From Hellea sp965224755 (GTDB lineage: Bacteria; Pseudomonadota; Alphaproteobacteria; Caulobacterales; Maricaulaceae), in assembly GCA_965224755.1 (NCBI GenBank), contig OZ245061.1:1488001-1552000 (forward strand): 64,000 bases of DNA, in the 5' to 3' direction. Of the stretch, positions 8,349 to 17,123 are shown piece after piece. The notes below the pieces were generated by a model, which had not been told where the DNA came from, made no database searches, and was given only the letters and a program-made list of their open reading frames with translations. Positions within the stretch are counted from its first letter, which is position 1, and each line of letters begins with the position of its first letter. The position numbers and the translations under genes are program-made.

Positions 8349-9563
8349 ATGGCATTTAATTCAAATTGGTTTCAATCGGTTGAGAAGACACCATTGCCCA
8401 AGGCCCCAGCCTTTTCTAAAACCTTGCAAATTGACCGCGTCATCGCAGGCTCGCCGGCCGCAGATTTGAAATTAAGGCCCGGGGATAAACTGTTGAGCGT
8501 CAACGGCGCAGCGGCGATAATCGCTGATATTCCGAGCCTTTTGGCCTCTTCACCTTCTGTCAAATACCGTTTTTTTCTACCGCGCGAATCCGCATTTTTA
8601 GACGTTGCGACGCAAGGGCTGCCATTAGGTATTATCACGTCTATTTCATCTGATGCGATATTTGAACAATATAAAGGTAAGGGCGATTTTGAAAATGAAG
8701 GTTTACTGACGCTTTGGGAGCGCGGCGATTATGGCCATATAAGACAGGCCTGTGCCATTGCTAATAAACGGCTGAATATCGGTAATTTACTGGGCAAGAT
8801 GGTGGGTAAGAAAAAGACATTCCCGCTTGCCAATATGATGACCGCTATATGTGATATTGAAACGGGTGAGGCAGAAGTAGGTTACGCCGCGCTGGGTGAC
8901 TACGCGGCCCATCACGCGGCCGGACAGACCAGCGATGTCAACGCCATTATTCGCTATTATAATGCTATGGAAATGAAAGCTGAAAAGCGCCGTGACGCCT
9001 ATCAGCGCGGCATAGAAGAGGCTTATTTAAGCTATCCGGAAAGCCAACGTATTCGCAGCGAAGCGGTTAGAGCCGGGGTGGAAATTGATAAGCCCGATAT
9101 GCGCATTGGCCGAGTCATAAACGCAACATCCACGTGGCAATATTTAGAAGGCGGGCAGGGCACAACCACTTTGGCCAATATCTTATCCGGGCTTGCGCCG
9201 GGGCAAATATTACCTTTGTGCCTAATGGCAGGTTATCGCGGTAATGGCCCCTATAATGATGCGCTCTTACCCTATATTGCTGTGCAGCCATATTTGAGTG
9301 AGCGAATGCACCCCATGGTCGTTCTGACCAGTGTTGCTGCGAAGCGTAAAGACAGACCGCATTGGAATAGCCATGAAGATTTAGCCAAAAAGCAGGGCTG
9401 CCCTTTAGTCGTTCTACATGGCGAAATGGAAGATGTGGCCGAGGAATTTTCCTTGCGCGGCGCACCTGAATTTTTTGCGCTTGACCGCAACGCTAAAATT
9501 ATCTGGGCGGGCGATCTTGGGACGGATCATGGCTATTGGGACATGCACGACCAAACGGCCTAG
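8349..9563 (+). CDS. PDZ-domain protein with C-terminal thioredoxin-like fold
   Basis: The 404-residue product has no obvious signal peptide. Residues 27-72 look like a PDZ domain of the HtrA/RseP kind (IDRVIAGSPAADLKLRPGDKL). A helical middle part (about 110-240) is rich in short repeats of Ala and charged residues and may hold TPR-like helices. The last part (about 260-400) resembles a peroxiredoxin/TlpA-like fold: PEFFALDRNAKIIWAGDLG is the typical closing strand, but no CXXC or catalytic Cys is seen at the expected place. I do not know a function. It stands alone and ends convergent to a small membrane protein, with a 4-nt overlap of the 3' ends. Confidence 0.7.
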   Translation: MAFNSNWFQSVEKTPLPKAPAFSKTLQIDRVIAGSPAADLKLRPGDKLLSVNGAAAIIADIPSLLASSPSVKYRFFLPRESAFLDVATQGLPLGIITSISSDAIFEQYKGKGDFENEGLLTLWERGDYGHIRQACAIANKRLNIGNLLGKMVGKKKTFPLANMMTAICDIETGEAEVGYAALGDYAAHHAAGQTSDVNAIIRYYNAMEMKAEKRRDAYQRGIEEAYLSYPESQRIRSEAVRAGVEIDKPDMRIGRVINATSTWQYLEGGQGTTTLANILSGLAPGQILPLCLMAGYRGNGPYNDALLPYIAVQPYLSERMHPMVVLTSVAAKRKDRPHWNSHEDLAKKQGCPLVVLHGEMEDVAEEFSLRGAPEFFALDRNAKIIWAGDLGTDHGYWDMHDQTA

Positions 9564-9874
9564 GCCCAGATTTTTACGGCAACGGCGATGGCAATAAAAA
9601 CAAAGGGCCAAAACCGCACGGGAATAAAAAACAGACTATCATTTTTACGCAAAATAACGTCTTCGCCCGTTTCTTTATTCATCAGGGTTTTGTCTGCACG
9701 CTTGGACAGAAAGAACCTATCAAAGCCAAAGGTTAAAACTGCACTGGCAAGCAAAGCCCCCGCCTGTGCCCAGCTATTTTCAGACCAGCTATCGCCTAGC
9801 AAAACATTGCCGAGCAATAAACAAATAATTGCGATAATTGGGATAACCCACCCAAACCCACTCCAAACAATCAT
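9560..9874 (-). CDS. Small membrane protein, unknown
   Basis: A 104-residue product with three predicted membrane segments: residues 5-27, 37-55 and 86-103. Between the second and third lies a charged cytoplasmic or periplasmic loop (SKRADKTLMNKETGEDV). I do not recognise the family. It is convergent with the preceding PDZ protein gene, overlapping its stop by 4 nt, and is followed upstream by another small membrane-protein gene on the same strand. Confidence 0.55.
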   Translation of the reverse strand: MIVWSGFGWVIPIIAIICLLLGNVLLGDSWSENSWAQAGALLASAVLTFGFDRFFLSKRADKTLMNKETGEDVILRKNDSLFFIPVRFWPFVFIAIAVAVKIWA

Positions 9875-9975
9875 ACCATCTCTCTTTCTAAGCTGTAATT
9901 TTGACAGGCTTAGCGAGCAGTTAAGGGAGTTGCAAGAAGTATTTTATGGGCAATATTTACAGAAATGTGTAGAAT

Positions 9976-10230
9976 TTAACGGGCGATAAATCCGATAAAG
10001 TTGACGGCTATCGTCAAGACAATTGAAATCATGAGCATGGCTTTCCAAGGAAAGAATACCCGCATGCGCGGCGTGTTCGGGTCAAGGCGGTTTTCATGGC
10101 TTTCCTGCATAGCCTTAACGATTTTGCGCTCGGCTTTAGCGGCGGCATTAGGGAAGAGCGCAGGCAATAGGTTTAGCGCCACAGTCAGTACGATTGAGGC
10201 CATCAGCGATATGATAAGAAAATCTTTCAT
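9976..10230 (-). CDS. Small two-TM membrane protein, unknown
   Basis: An 84-residue product with hydrophobic segments at residues 4-26 and 62-82, separated by a basic, helical linker (AAAKAERKIVKAMQESHENR). Family not recognised. It lies 101 bp upstream of the 9560-9874 gene on the same strand and is divergent from the DUF817 gene, so the two share the 86-bp gap at 10231-10316. Confidence 0.55.
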   Translation of the reverse strand: MKDFLIISLMASIVLTVALNLLPALFPNAAAKAERKIVKAMQESHENRLDPNTPRMRVFFPWKAMLMISIVLTIAVNFIGFIAR

Positions 10231-10316
10231 AGGCGTTCATAACATAGCCTGTCTTTAAACGAAATATTGCCATTTTGCTGTCAAATTACGGCCATGAGAG
10301 TCTTTAGGACGGCAAA

Positions 10317-11168
10317 ATGAGATTTGATCCACGAGCATTTCTACATACGCGGCGCGCCGCTCTACATGCGCGTTATGTAACAGGCTGGAAAAGCCAAGCG
10401 TTGTTTGAGTTTGTCAGCTTTGGCATAAAACAGGGTTGGGCCTGTCTTTTTGGCGGGCTGATGCTGGCCATATTGCTCGGGACCTATCTGTTTTATCCGG
10501 CGGAGGCCGCGCTCGCGCGTTATGATTTTATCACTTTGATGGCGGTGCTGATTCAAGCGCTCTTGCTCATCTTCAAATTCAAACTCGAAACATGGGAAGA
10601 AGCCCGGATTATCCTGATCTTTCATATTGTCGGCACGGTGATGGAGATTTTTAAAACCCATATGGGGTCTTGGGTTTATCCTGAGTCGAGTATACTTCGG
10701 ATTATGGGCGTGCCGCTGTTTTCCGGTTTTATGTATGCCTGTGTCGGGAGTTATATCGCCCGTGTCTGGCGCATATTTGACTTTCGCTTTGACCGCTTCC
10801 CGCCGCTAAAATGGCAGGCGCTTTTGGCGGTGCTGGTCTATATCAATTTCTTCGCTCATCATTATCTGCCCGATATAAGATGGGCGCTGTTTTTAGGGTC
10901 TGCTATTCTCTATGCCCCGGCAATGATCTGGTTCAAAGCCGACGAAACCCACCGCCCTATGCCGTTGATAATAGGACTGTTCCTCGTGGCGCTGTTTATC
11001 TGGTTTGCCGAAAATCTCGGCACATTTGCAAGGGCTTGGAGCTATCCGGGCCAAGAGGCAGGATGGCACATGGTCTCGCCCGCCAAATTAGGTTCTTGGT
11101 ATTTGCTGATGTTGATTAGCTTTGTCTTGGTGGCCTGCGTCCACCGGCCCATTAAAGGGCGCGATTAG
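10317..11168 (+). CDS. DUF817 integral membrane protein
   Basis: A 283-residue protein with about eight membrane segments. Features of DUF817 (YoaT type) are visible: the early FEFVSFGIKQGWACLFGG segment, KLETWEEARII, HIVGTVMEIFKTHMGSW and GVPLFSGFMYACVGSYIARVW. Function of the family is not established. The gene starts at the ATG 3 nt before an in-frame Arg (MRFDPR); the 3' end overlaps the convergent carboxymuconolactone-decarboxylase-like gene by 4 nt. Confidence 0.85.
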   Translation: MRFDPRAFLHTRRAALHARYVTGWKSQALFEFVSFGIKQGWACLFGGLMLAILLGTYLFYPAEAALARYDFITLMAVLIQALLLIFKFKLETWEEARIILIFHIVGTVMEIFKTHMGSWVYPESSILRIMGVPLFSGFMYACVGSYIARVWRIFDFRFDRFPPLKWQALLAVLVYINFFAHHYLPDIRWALFLGSAILYAPAMIWFKADETHRPMPLIIGLFLVALFIWFAENLGTFARAWSYPGQEAGWHMVSPAKLGSWYLLMLISFVLVACVHRPIKGRD

Positions 11169-11506
11169 GCCACCTCTTCCAAGACCTTCACGGCTTCAAT
11201 CCCGCTTGGAAAGCCGACATAATAAGACAGGTGCAGCATCACTTCCATAAGCTCGTCTTTTGTCCATCCCAGATTGAGCGCACCTTTGAGGTGAATAGCG
11301 AGCTCTTCCGGTTTGTTGGTGGCAATGAGAGCGGCAACGGTAATTAGTGAGCGGGTTTTAAGCTCTAACTCTTCTCTGGGCCATATCTCGCCGTAAATAT
11401 GGCCGAAACTAGCCTGTCCAAAGGCCGGCGGCGTGCCGGTTTCGGGCATTTCGTCGCCGAATAAGGCCTTTGCGGTCTCTAGAGCTTTTTGAGTTCTCTC
11501 GTCCAT
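11165..11506 (-). CDS. Carboxymuconolactone decarboxylase (CMD) family protein
   Basis: A 113-residue single CMD domain: FGHIYGEIWPREELELKTR followed by LITVAALIATNKPEEL and the WTKDELMEVMLHLSYYVGFP helix. No CXXC of the AhpD type is present, so it is more like the 4-carboxymuconolactone decarboxylase branch, which often serves non-classical roles. It is translationally coupled to icd: its ATG overlaps the icd stop codon by one base (TAATG at 11506), so the two form an operon. Confidence 0.85.
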   Translation of the reverse strand: MDERTQKALETAKALFGDEMPETGTPPAFGQASFGHIYGEIWPREELELKTRSLITVAALIATNKPEELAIHLKGALNLGWTKDELMEVMLHLSYYVGFPSGIEAVKVLEEVA

Positions 11507-12717
11507 TAAGTCATTTTCCGTTCAAAGTTTTCGGCGATGGCTTCGAGATAGCCTGTTGTGGTTAGCCAGCCTTGTTGGTCGCCTACTAGAAGCGCGAGGT
11601 CTTTGGTCATCTGGCCGCCTTGAATGGTGTCGATGACAGTCGTTTCTAGGCCTGTGGCGAATTTCACAAGCTCTTCATTACTGTCGATCTTGCCTCGGTG
11701 GGCAAGGCCGCGCGTCCAAGCAAAGATAGAAGCCGTTGAGTTAGTCGAAGTCGCTTCGCCTTTTTGGTGGTTGCGGTAATGGCGGGTGACTGTTCCGTGA
11801 GCGGCTTCGGCTTCCATAGTCTTGCCGTCCGGGGTCAACAGGAAGGACGTCATTAAGCCGAGCGAGCCAAAGCCCTGCGCCACAGTATCGGACTGAACAT
11901 CGCCGTCATAATTTTTGCAGGCCCAAATATAACCGCCCGACCATTTCATCGCCGCCGCGACCATATCGTCAATCAGGCGATGTTGATATTCGCCGCCAAA
12001 TTCGGCGAATTGATCGGCGAATTCTGCGTCGAAAATCTCTTGGAACAAGTCTTTGAAACGCCCGTCATAGGCTTTCAGGATGGTGTTCTTGGTCGAGAGA
12101 TAAACCGGCCATTTGCGCTGCACGCCATAGTTAAAACATGCCCGCGCGAAATCAGCGATGGATTTGTCGAGGTTATACATGCCCATGAGTACGCCGCCAT
12201 CGGGGAAGTCGAAAATTTCTCTCTCGATCACGTCGCCGTTCACGCCTTCCCATTTCATTGTTGCCTTACCGGGCCCGGGCACAACAAAATCTGTGGCTTT
12301 ATACTGGTCACCGAAAGCATGGCGGCCAATGACGATCGGCTGTGTCCAGCCGGGAACAAGGCGCGGGACATTGTTACAGATGATCGGCTCGCGAAAAACG
12401 ACACCGCCGAGGATATTGCGGATCGTGCCATTGGGCGAGCGCCACATTTTTTTGAGGCTGAATTCCTCGACGCGCTGCTCATCGGGGGTAATGGTCGCGC
12501 ATTTAATGCCGACATTGCATTTCTGGATGGCTTTGGCGGCGTCAATGGTGATTTGGTCGTCAGTGGCATCGCGGCTCTGGATAGAGAGATCATAATCGAG
12601 GAGTTCAATGTCCAGATAAGGTTCAATCAGGCGCTCGATGATCATATCCCAGATGATACGGGTCATCTCGTCGCCATTCATATTCACAACGGGATTATTT
12701 ACCTTGATTTTAGCCAT
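11506..12717 (-). CDS. icd: NADP-dependent isocitrate dehydrogenase
   Basis: Oxidatively decarboxylates isocitrate to 2-oxoglutarate in the TCA cycle. The 403-residue product matches the eukaryote-like/alphaproteobacterial IDH type: NMNGDEMTRIIWDMI near the N-terminus, KSPNGTIRN-type substrate loop (here RSPNGTIRNILGG), PIVIGRHAFGDQYKATD, and YDGDVQSDTVAQGFGSLGLMTS. The reading frame is open for 16 more codons, but ATG 12717 (MAKIKVNNPVV) has an AGAGG site 6 nt upstream and is the normal family start. It is divergent from trmJ across a 73-bp gap. Confidence 0.96.
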   Translation of the reverse strand: MAKIKVNNPVVNMNGDEMTRIIWDMIIERLIEPYLDIELLDYDLSIQSRDATDDQITIDAAKAIQKCNVGIKCATITPDEQRVEEFSLKKMWRSPNGTIRNILGGVVFREPIICNNVPRLVPGWTQPIVIGRHAFGDQYKATDFVVPGPGKATMKWEGVNGDVIEREIFDFPDGGVLMGMYNLDKSIADFARACFNYGVQRKWPVYLSTKNTILKAYDGRFKDLFQEIFDAEFADQFAEFGGEYQHRLIDDMVAAAMKWSGGYIWACKNYDGDVQSDTVAQGFGSLGLMTSFLLTPDGKTMEAEAAHGTVTRHYRNHQKGEATSTNSTASIFAWTRGLAHRGKIDSNEELVKFATGLETTVIDTIQGGQMTKDLALLVGDQQGWLTTTGYLEAIAENFERKMT

Positions 12718-12790
12718 TATTACCTCTGTAAGCGGTCTGATTTGTGATGTGCCGCCGTGTAACACTCGACGGCCTCAGATAAAAGAGAAA

Positions 12791-13600
12791 ATGCTTAAAA
12801 GAGAGAAGATGGGAAAAACCCTCAAAGATCAATTAGGCCGTGTGGTAAAGCGCGAAACCGCGAGCCCAGCGCCTGTTGTTATCCTCGTTAATCCGCAGCT
12901 CGGCGAGAATATCGGCGCGGCCAGCCGTTCTATGCTCAATTTTGGCCTGACGGAATTGCGCCTCGTTGCCCCGCGCGATGGTTGGCCCAATCCGGCGGCA
13001 GAACCGATGGCGGCAGGCGCGATTAACGTGCTTGAAAGTGCAAAGGTTTTTGCGACAACAGGAGAGGCGATAGCTGATTTGAAATTTGTCCTCGCAGCAA
13101 CGGCGCGGCGGCGCGAGATGGAAATTCCGGTGATCGGGACAGGCGAAGTTGGCGCGGCGCTTAGGGCTTACGCCAATGAGAACATTCCAACCGGCATCCT
13201 GTTTGGGCCGGAAAAGGCCGGGCTGACCAATGCTGATACGGTTTTGGCCGATGCCATCCTGACTTATCCCGTCAATCCGGCATTTCAGTCCTTGAACCTA
13301 GCACAGGCGGTCAATATTTTCGCTTATATATGGGCTTCGGCAGAGGGGGCGGCCCCGCCTGATCTTTTCCAAAAACAGATCAGCGGCATTGCCAAGCGCG
13401 ATGATTTAGTGCGTATGTTTGAGCATCTCGAAGACGAGCTTGAAACATCCGGCTTCTTTTATCCGGCTGAAAAACGTGCGTTAATGGCGCAAAATATACG
13501 TGCGCCCTTTACGCGGGCAAAAATGACAGAGCAGGAAGTGCGCACAATGCGCGGAATGATAAAGGCTTTGGCCAAGGGTAGAGGAAAAGGGAAATCATGA
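12791..13600 (+). CDS. trmJ: TrmJ-type tRNA 2'-O-methyltransferase
   Basis: SPOUT-family RNA methyltransferase of the TrmJ/LasT type, which 2'-O-methylates position 32 of several tRNAs. Diagnostic motifs are NPQLGENIGAASRSM at the N-terminus, ILFGPEKAGLTN (motif 2) and YPVNPAFQSLNLAQAVNIFAY (motif 3, the trefoil-knot SAM site), followed by the C-terminal helical extension of TrmJ. Starts at ATG 12791 (270 residues) or ATG 12809 (264 residues); the second has a GAGAGA stretch just upstream. The frame extends back into icd but that part is not coding. A small membrane-protein gene overlaps the end by 4 nt. Confidence 0.9.
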   Translation: MLKREKMGKTLKDQLGRVVKRETASPAPVVILVNPQLGENIGAASRSMLNFGLTELRLVAPRDGWPNPAAEPMAAGAINVLESAKVFATTGEAIADLKFVLAATARRREMEIPVIGTGEVGAALRAYANENIPTGILFGPEKAGLTNADTVLADAILTYPVNPAFQSLNLAQAVNIFAYIWASAEGAAPPDLFQKQISGIAKRDDLVRMFEHLEDELETSGFFYPAEKRALMAQNIRAPFTRAKMTEQEVRTMRGMIKALAKGRGKGKS

Positions 13601-13887
13601 AATATTTTGGCTATATTATTATTTTCGCGGGTTTGATTGCCGGCTATGTCGGCTTTCATACCGCCGTCATTATCGGCTTAGCCATTATATCGACCCTGAT
13701 ACATGCCCCCGCACGGCGGAAAGGTTTAAAAAGCCAACCGCAAGCGCCTGATCAAAATATGATATTGGACGGCGTTTTTTTGTTCGTAAGCCAGATTATA
13801 ATTATATTTACGGTTTATATTTTGGGGTATTTCGCATCGACTGTAGCGGGCGATATGTTCATGCAGTTTTTGTCAGGAAAATCATAA
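13597..13887 (+). CDS. Small membrane protein coupled to trmJ
   Basis: A 96-residue product with hydrophobic segments at residues 4-36 and about 57-88 and a short basic loop between (APARRKGLKSQ). Its ATG overlaps the trmJ stop (ATGA at 13597-13600), which argues for real translation in the same operon. Family not recognised. Confidence 0.65.
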   Translation: MKYFGYIIIFAGLIAGYVGFHTAVIIGLAIISTLIHAPARRKGLKSQPQAPDQNMILDGVFLFVSQIIIIFTVYILGYFASTVAGDMFMQFLSGKS

Positions 13888-13891
13888 GCCA

Positions 13892-14026
13892 CTAAGAACG
13901 GTTATCTGGCATGACCTCGGGGGTTTTAGCTCTGTTGCGCCACGCATCATAACTAAATAGGGCAACGCCAATCCAGATAAGGGTAAAGCAGATCGCGTGC
14001 GCTATCGATTCTGTGGCCGCGGAACA
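13892..14026 (-). pseudogene. C-terminal remnant of a second rarD
   Basis: Minus-strand translation gives AHAICFTLIWIGVALFSYDAW and then a short tail ending at the stop complement at 13892-13894. This matches the end of the intact RarD encoded at 14767-15684 (AHAVCFTLIWIGVIIFSLDAY), and 27 bases at 13966-13992 are identical to 14829-14855. Similarity fades upstream of about 14000. It is therefore the 3' relic of a paralogous EamA/RarD gene, now separated from the intact copy by two small genes. Confidence 0.82.
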
Positions 14027-14087
14027 TATTCGATCCACGTTCAAGCTCGTATCGGCGGTTAGTCTTTACGGCAGACAAAGATTTAAC

Positions 14088-14110
14088 CCGTCTTTCGGGG
14101 ACGGCTTTTT
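14088..14110 (+). terminator. Intrinsic terminator-like hairpin
   Basis: CCGTC (14088-14092) pairs with GACGG (14100-14104) around a 7-nt loop and is followed by CTTTTT. It faces the plus strand, 200 nt behind the small membrane-protein gene at 13597-13887 and could end that transcript. Confidence 0.55.
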
Positions 14111-14136
14111 ATGTCAAAAAAATATGTAAAATAACG

Positions 14137-14364
14137 CTAGAGATCGTTGTTATTGTCTTTTAGGTTCTCTTCTTCTTCATACAGGCGGCGTCTACGCCAT
14201 CTGCTTTGACGCTTTGAAGACATATAATTGCGCTCGCGCGTAATAGGCTGCTTGTCACCACCCCAATAATCAGACCTATGGACGTAACCAACCGACCCTG
14301 CGAGAAGCATGAAAGCGGTGCAAACTCGATAAGGCCCGCTTGCCAAATGATATATAAACTTCAT
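14137..14364 (-). CDS. Hypothetical small protein
   Basis: A 75-residue frame with one weak hydrophobic stretch (residues 12-28), then a strongly basic run (KRQSRWRRRR) and an acidic tail. No family recognised. The charge pattern, lack of a clear ribosome site and position beside a gene relic make it doubtful; it is listed because nothing else occupies this stretch. Confidence 0.3.
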   Translation of the reverse strand: MKFIYHLASGPYRVCTAFMLLAGSVGYVHRSDYWGGDKQPITRERNYMSSKRQSRWRRRRLYEEEENLKDNNNDL

Positions 14365-14405
14365 AGTCTTATATTATACACACATAGAGCGAATATGCAT
14401 CAGAT

Positions 14406-14777
14406 ATGAATTTGGGAACGTGGCTTCAGAAATCTTGGTGGACGGCAGGGATTTTACTGTTTGTCCTACTGGCTTGCTTGCTGGCGGTAATTGCCAGTAT
14501 TATGCAATTAAGCTCACAGCCAGATCTTGTAGTTTTTGCTTTTATATTAGCAATATTCTTATCGCCATCGGTTTTTTTGAACTGGGTTTTTGATCGGCAA
14601 AGTTATTTAGGCGAGGATAAAGACTGGCTTATCTTGCCGAAGACAATTCCGCATAAAATGCTACAAATATTTACGGGGGCACTGGCTCTGTGGAACTTAT
14701 TGTTCATAGGTATTATCCTAGCAGGAACTATTATTTCTGTAGCACTCGACCTTGGCCGCCAGGCCTTTACGAGCTGA
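14406..14777 (+). CDS. Membrane protein, unknown
   Basis: A 123-residue product with membrane segments near residues 12-34, 41-62 and 86-116. The loop between segments two and three is charged (DRQSYLGEDKDW). Family not recognised. Its last 11 bases overlap the convergent 3' end of rarD. Confidence 0.5.
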   Translation: MNLGTWLQKSWWTAGILLFVLLACLLAVIASIMQLSSQPDLVVFAFILAIFLSPSVFLNWVFDRQSYLGEDKDWLILPKTIPHKMLQIFTGALALWNLLFIGIILAGTIISVALDLGRQAFTS

Positions 14778-15684
14778 TGCCGCCCGGCTTTGGGCGTCCT
14801 CTATAGGCATCCAGAGAGAATATAATTACGCCAATCCAGATAAGGGTAAAGCAGACTGCGTGCGCTGGGGTGAAGGTTTCGCCGTAGTACAGCGCGCAGA
14901 GAAATTGCCCTGTCGGACCGACATATTGCAAGATGCCGAGCGTTGAGAGCTTTAATCGCCGCGCTGCAAAAGCAAAAGCAAGCAAAGGGAGGACTGTAAT
15001 CGGGCCAGCCAAGAGCAAAAGCCCCATCATAGAGGGGTTTTCAAAACTAAAACTAAGCTGTCCGGCTTGCCTGAGCCACAGCAGATAGATGAGCGCCGGG
15101 ATGAAGATGATCAGCGTTTCGATCATCAGGCCCGGCATAGCGCCGATATCAACTTGTTTGCGGATAACGCCGTAAAGCGCAAAACTACAGGCGAGAATGA
15201 GCGCAATATAGGGAAACTCGCCGCCATAAATTGTCAAAATAGCAACGCCGAGCGCGGCTAATATGACGGCGGTGATTTGCCATTTCGTCAGTTTTTCACC
15301 AAAAAACATAACGCCAACCAGAACATAAATGAGCGGGTTTATGTAGTAACCGAGACTACCCTGAAAAATTTGCTCTTGCTGGATCGCCCAAATATAAACA
15401 CCCCAATTTAGCGATAGAGCCAATGCGGCAGTGCCTAGCATGAGCATTATTTTGGGCGAACCCAATGCCTTCCAGACTTCCGGCCATTGTCGGCGGGCGA
15501 GAATAATCATTAAGCCAAAGGGAACAGACCAGACGATGCGGTGCGCTAATATTTCTATAGCGCCCACGCTTTCAGTCGCTTTGAAATAGATCGGAAACAG
15601 CCCCCACATCGTATAAGCGGCCAAACCAGCAAAAAACCCAAGGCGGGCAAGTTCGCTTTGAGATTTTTCGGGACTTGGGGCCAT
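14767..15684 (-). CDS. rarD: RarD-type EamA transporter
   Basis: A permease of the drug/metabolite transporter superfamily with about ten membrane segments in two EamA repeats. RarD-specific sequence is clear at the start (GFFAGLAAYTMWGLFPIYFK, then EILAHRIVWSV) and in the second half (GILQYVGPTGQFLCALYYGE). Substrate of RarD proteins is uncertain. The reading frame starts at 15777, but ATG 15684 (MAPSPEKSQ) gives 305 residues, close to the family length of about 296, and avoids a polar non-membrane leader. A 3' relic of a second rarD lies 0.9 kb downstream. Confidence 0.9.
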   Translation of the reverse strand: MAPSPEKSQSELARLGFFAGLAAYTMWGLFPIYFKATESVGAIEILAHRIVWSVPFGLMIILARRQWPEVWKALGSPKIMLMLGTAALALSLNWGVYIWAIQQEQIFQGSLGYYINPLIYVLVGVMFFGEKLTKWQITAVILAALGVAILTIYGGEFPYIALILACSFALYGVIRKQVDIGAMPGLMIETLIIFIPALIYLLWLRQAGQLSFSFENPSMMGLLLLAGPITVLPLLAFAFAARRLKLSTLGILQYVGPTGQFLCALYYGETFTPAHAVCFTLIWIGVIIFSLDAYRGRPKPGGISS

Positions 15685-15867
15685 ATTTAGCCATCCCATA
15701 TGCTGCGCCTTATGGCCAGTAAAATTGCGTGACATTACTGTCTTGACTTGAGGTCTTAAACCCCTAGAAAGCCCCATCTTACTACGGGTTGGTGTGGCGC
15801 CGCCGTTGCAATCGCTGTCAGGATCGGCCTGACAAGCCGGGCCACGTCGAATTGAAAGTGATTACGC

Positions 15868-16485
15868 ATGTCTAAGCGTCATTCCGCAAAATATAAAATT
15901 GACCGCCGGATGGGTGAAAACATCTGGGGCCGGCCAAAATCTCCAGTTAATAAACGCGCTTACGGCCCCGGCCAACATGGCCAGAACCGCCGTAGCAAAA
16001 TGTCTGACTTCGGCACGCAGCTCATGGCCAAACAAAAGCTTAAAGGCTATTACGGCAATATCACGGAAAAACAGTTCCGCGGCATTTATGATGAAGCCAC
16101 GCGCCAGCGCGGTGATGCGTCTGAAAACTTAATCGGCCTGCTTGAACGCCGTCTGGACGCTGTGGTTTACCGCGCGAAATTTGTCCCAACCGTTTTTGCC
16201 GCCCGCCAATTTGTCAATCACGGCCATATTCTGGTTAATGGCAAGCGCGTTAATATCCCAAGCTATCGCTGCCGCGAAGGCGATGTTGTTGAAGTGCGCG
16301 AGAAGTCTCGCACTATGGCGCTGGTTCTCGAAGCTCTTGAAAGCCCGGAACGTGATTTGCCCGAATATATTGATGTTGATCCAAAGGCGATGAAAGCCAC
16401 ATTGGTGCGTATTCCAAGTTTTGACGAGGTGCCTTACCCTGTCAAAATGGAACCTAATCTGGTTGTGGAATTCTACTCTCGCTAA
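15868..16485 (+). CDS. rpsD: 30S ribosomal protein S4
   Basis: Primary 16S rRNA-binding protein of the small subunit, also a translational regulator in many bacteria. The 205-residue product has the conserved N-terminus (SKRHSAKYKIDRRMGENIWG, then KRAYGPGQHGQ), and the S4 RNA-binding domain over about residues 95-160 (LERRLDAVVYRAKFVPT, then VNHGHILVNGKRVNIPSY). It is a stand-alone transcription unit ended by a good intrinsic terminator. Confidence 0.98.
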   Translation: MSKRHSAKYKIDRRMGENIWGRPKSPVNKRAYGPGQHGQNRRSKMSDFGTQLMAKQKLKGYYGNITEKQFRGIYDEATRQRGDASENLIGLLERRLDAVVYRAKFVPTVFAARQFVNHGHILVNGKRVNIPSYRCREGDVVEVREKSRTMALVLEALESPERDLPEYIDVDPKAMKATLVRIPSFDEVPYPVKMEPNLVVEFYSR

Positions 16486-16509
16486 GCGAGGCGTTATAGT
16501 AAAAGAAAG

Positions 16510-16531
16510 CCCGCTTCATGCGGGTTTTTTT
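16510..16531 (+). terminator. Intrinsic terminator after rpsD
   Basis: CCCGC (16510-16514), loop ttcat, GCGGG (16520-16524), then seven T (16525-16531). It lies 25 nt after the rpsD stop and is a textbook Rho-independent terminator. Confidence 0.9.
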
Positions 16532-16535
16532 ATGG

Positions 16536-17123
16536 CTAAGTACGGCTCCAGACAACGCGGTATTTACCGGCTTTGCCATTGGGAAGCGTGACGCGTTCGT
16601 CAAAGAGATAAAAACCTTTATCTTGAAATATAAAACGCTGCGTTCCGACCTTGTCATTGACGACACGCGCCGTTTTCTCGCTGACAATCTGGCAGTCGAA
16701 TATTTCAATAATGAAAGCCGGGCGGCATTGCCGAATAGAGAGCTCCAGCGTCGCGCCTTCGGGCAAATCATATTGTGCTTGAATAGATTGACCCGGACGC
16801 AGATAAGCCCGTTTGATTTCGAAAAAGTCTAAATAGGCCATGAACGTCGCGCGCTGAGAGCCATCATCGACTAAGCGGCTGGCTGAATCGTCAATCTGCG
16901 TCATGGCAAGAATTTTGTGAGTGCCGAGATAGGCGGGGATATAATGCAGGGCAGTATAGCACATGAAACCGCCAATCATCAGGGAAAAAGCCGACCCGAA
17001 GGTGCGTCCCAAACCTATGGATTTGCCGCGCTTGCGGGCGACGGATTTGTCAAGATATTCAGCGTGAAACCCCCCGACAGAGGTTTTATACCGTTTTTTT
17101 ATTGTCATGCCAAATAAGGCCAT
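16536..17123 (-). CDS. Single-TM hypothetical protein
   Basis: A 195-residue product with a very basic N-terminus (RKRGKSIGLGR), one membrane segment near residues 44-66 and a soluble part of about 130 residues that probably faces the periplasm (LRPGQSIQAQYDLPEGATLEL looks like beta strands). Two possible starts, MALFGM or MTIKKR five codons later. Family not recognised. It ends just behind the rpsD terminator on the opposite strand. Confidence 0.55.
   Translation of the reverse strand: MALFGMTIKKRYKTSVGGFHAEYLDKSVARKRGKSIGLGRTFGSAFSLMIGGFMCYTALHYIPAYLGTHKILAMTQIDDSASRLVDDGSQRATFMAYLDFFEIKRAYLRPGQSIQAQYDLPEGATLELSIRQCRPAFIIEIFDCQIVSEKTARVVNDKVGTQRFIFQDKGFYLFDERVTLPNGKAGKYRVVWSRT

Noticed and set aside
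11980..12747. 255-codon plus-strand frame over icd
   Set aside because: Antisense to the conserved isocitrate dehydrogenase; codon-pattern shadow.
12638..12790. N-terminal extension of TrmJ overlapping icd
   Set aside because: The extension is antisense to the icd 5' end; TrmJ similarity starts only after 12809.
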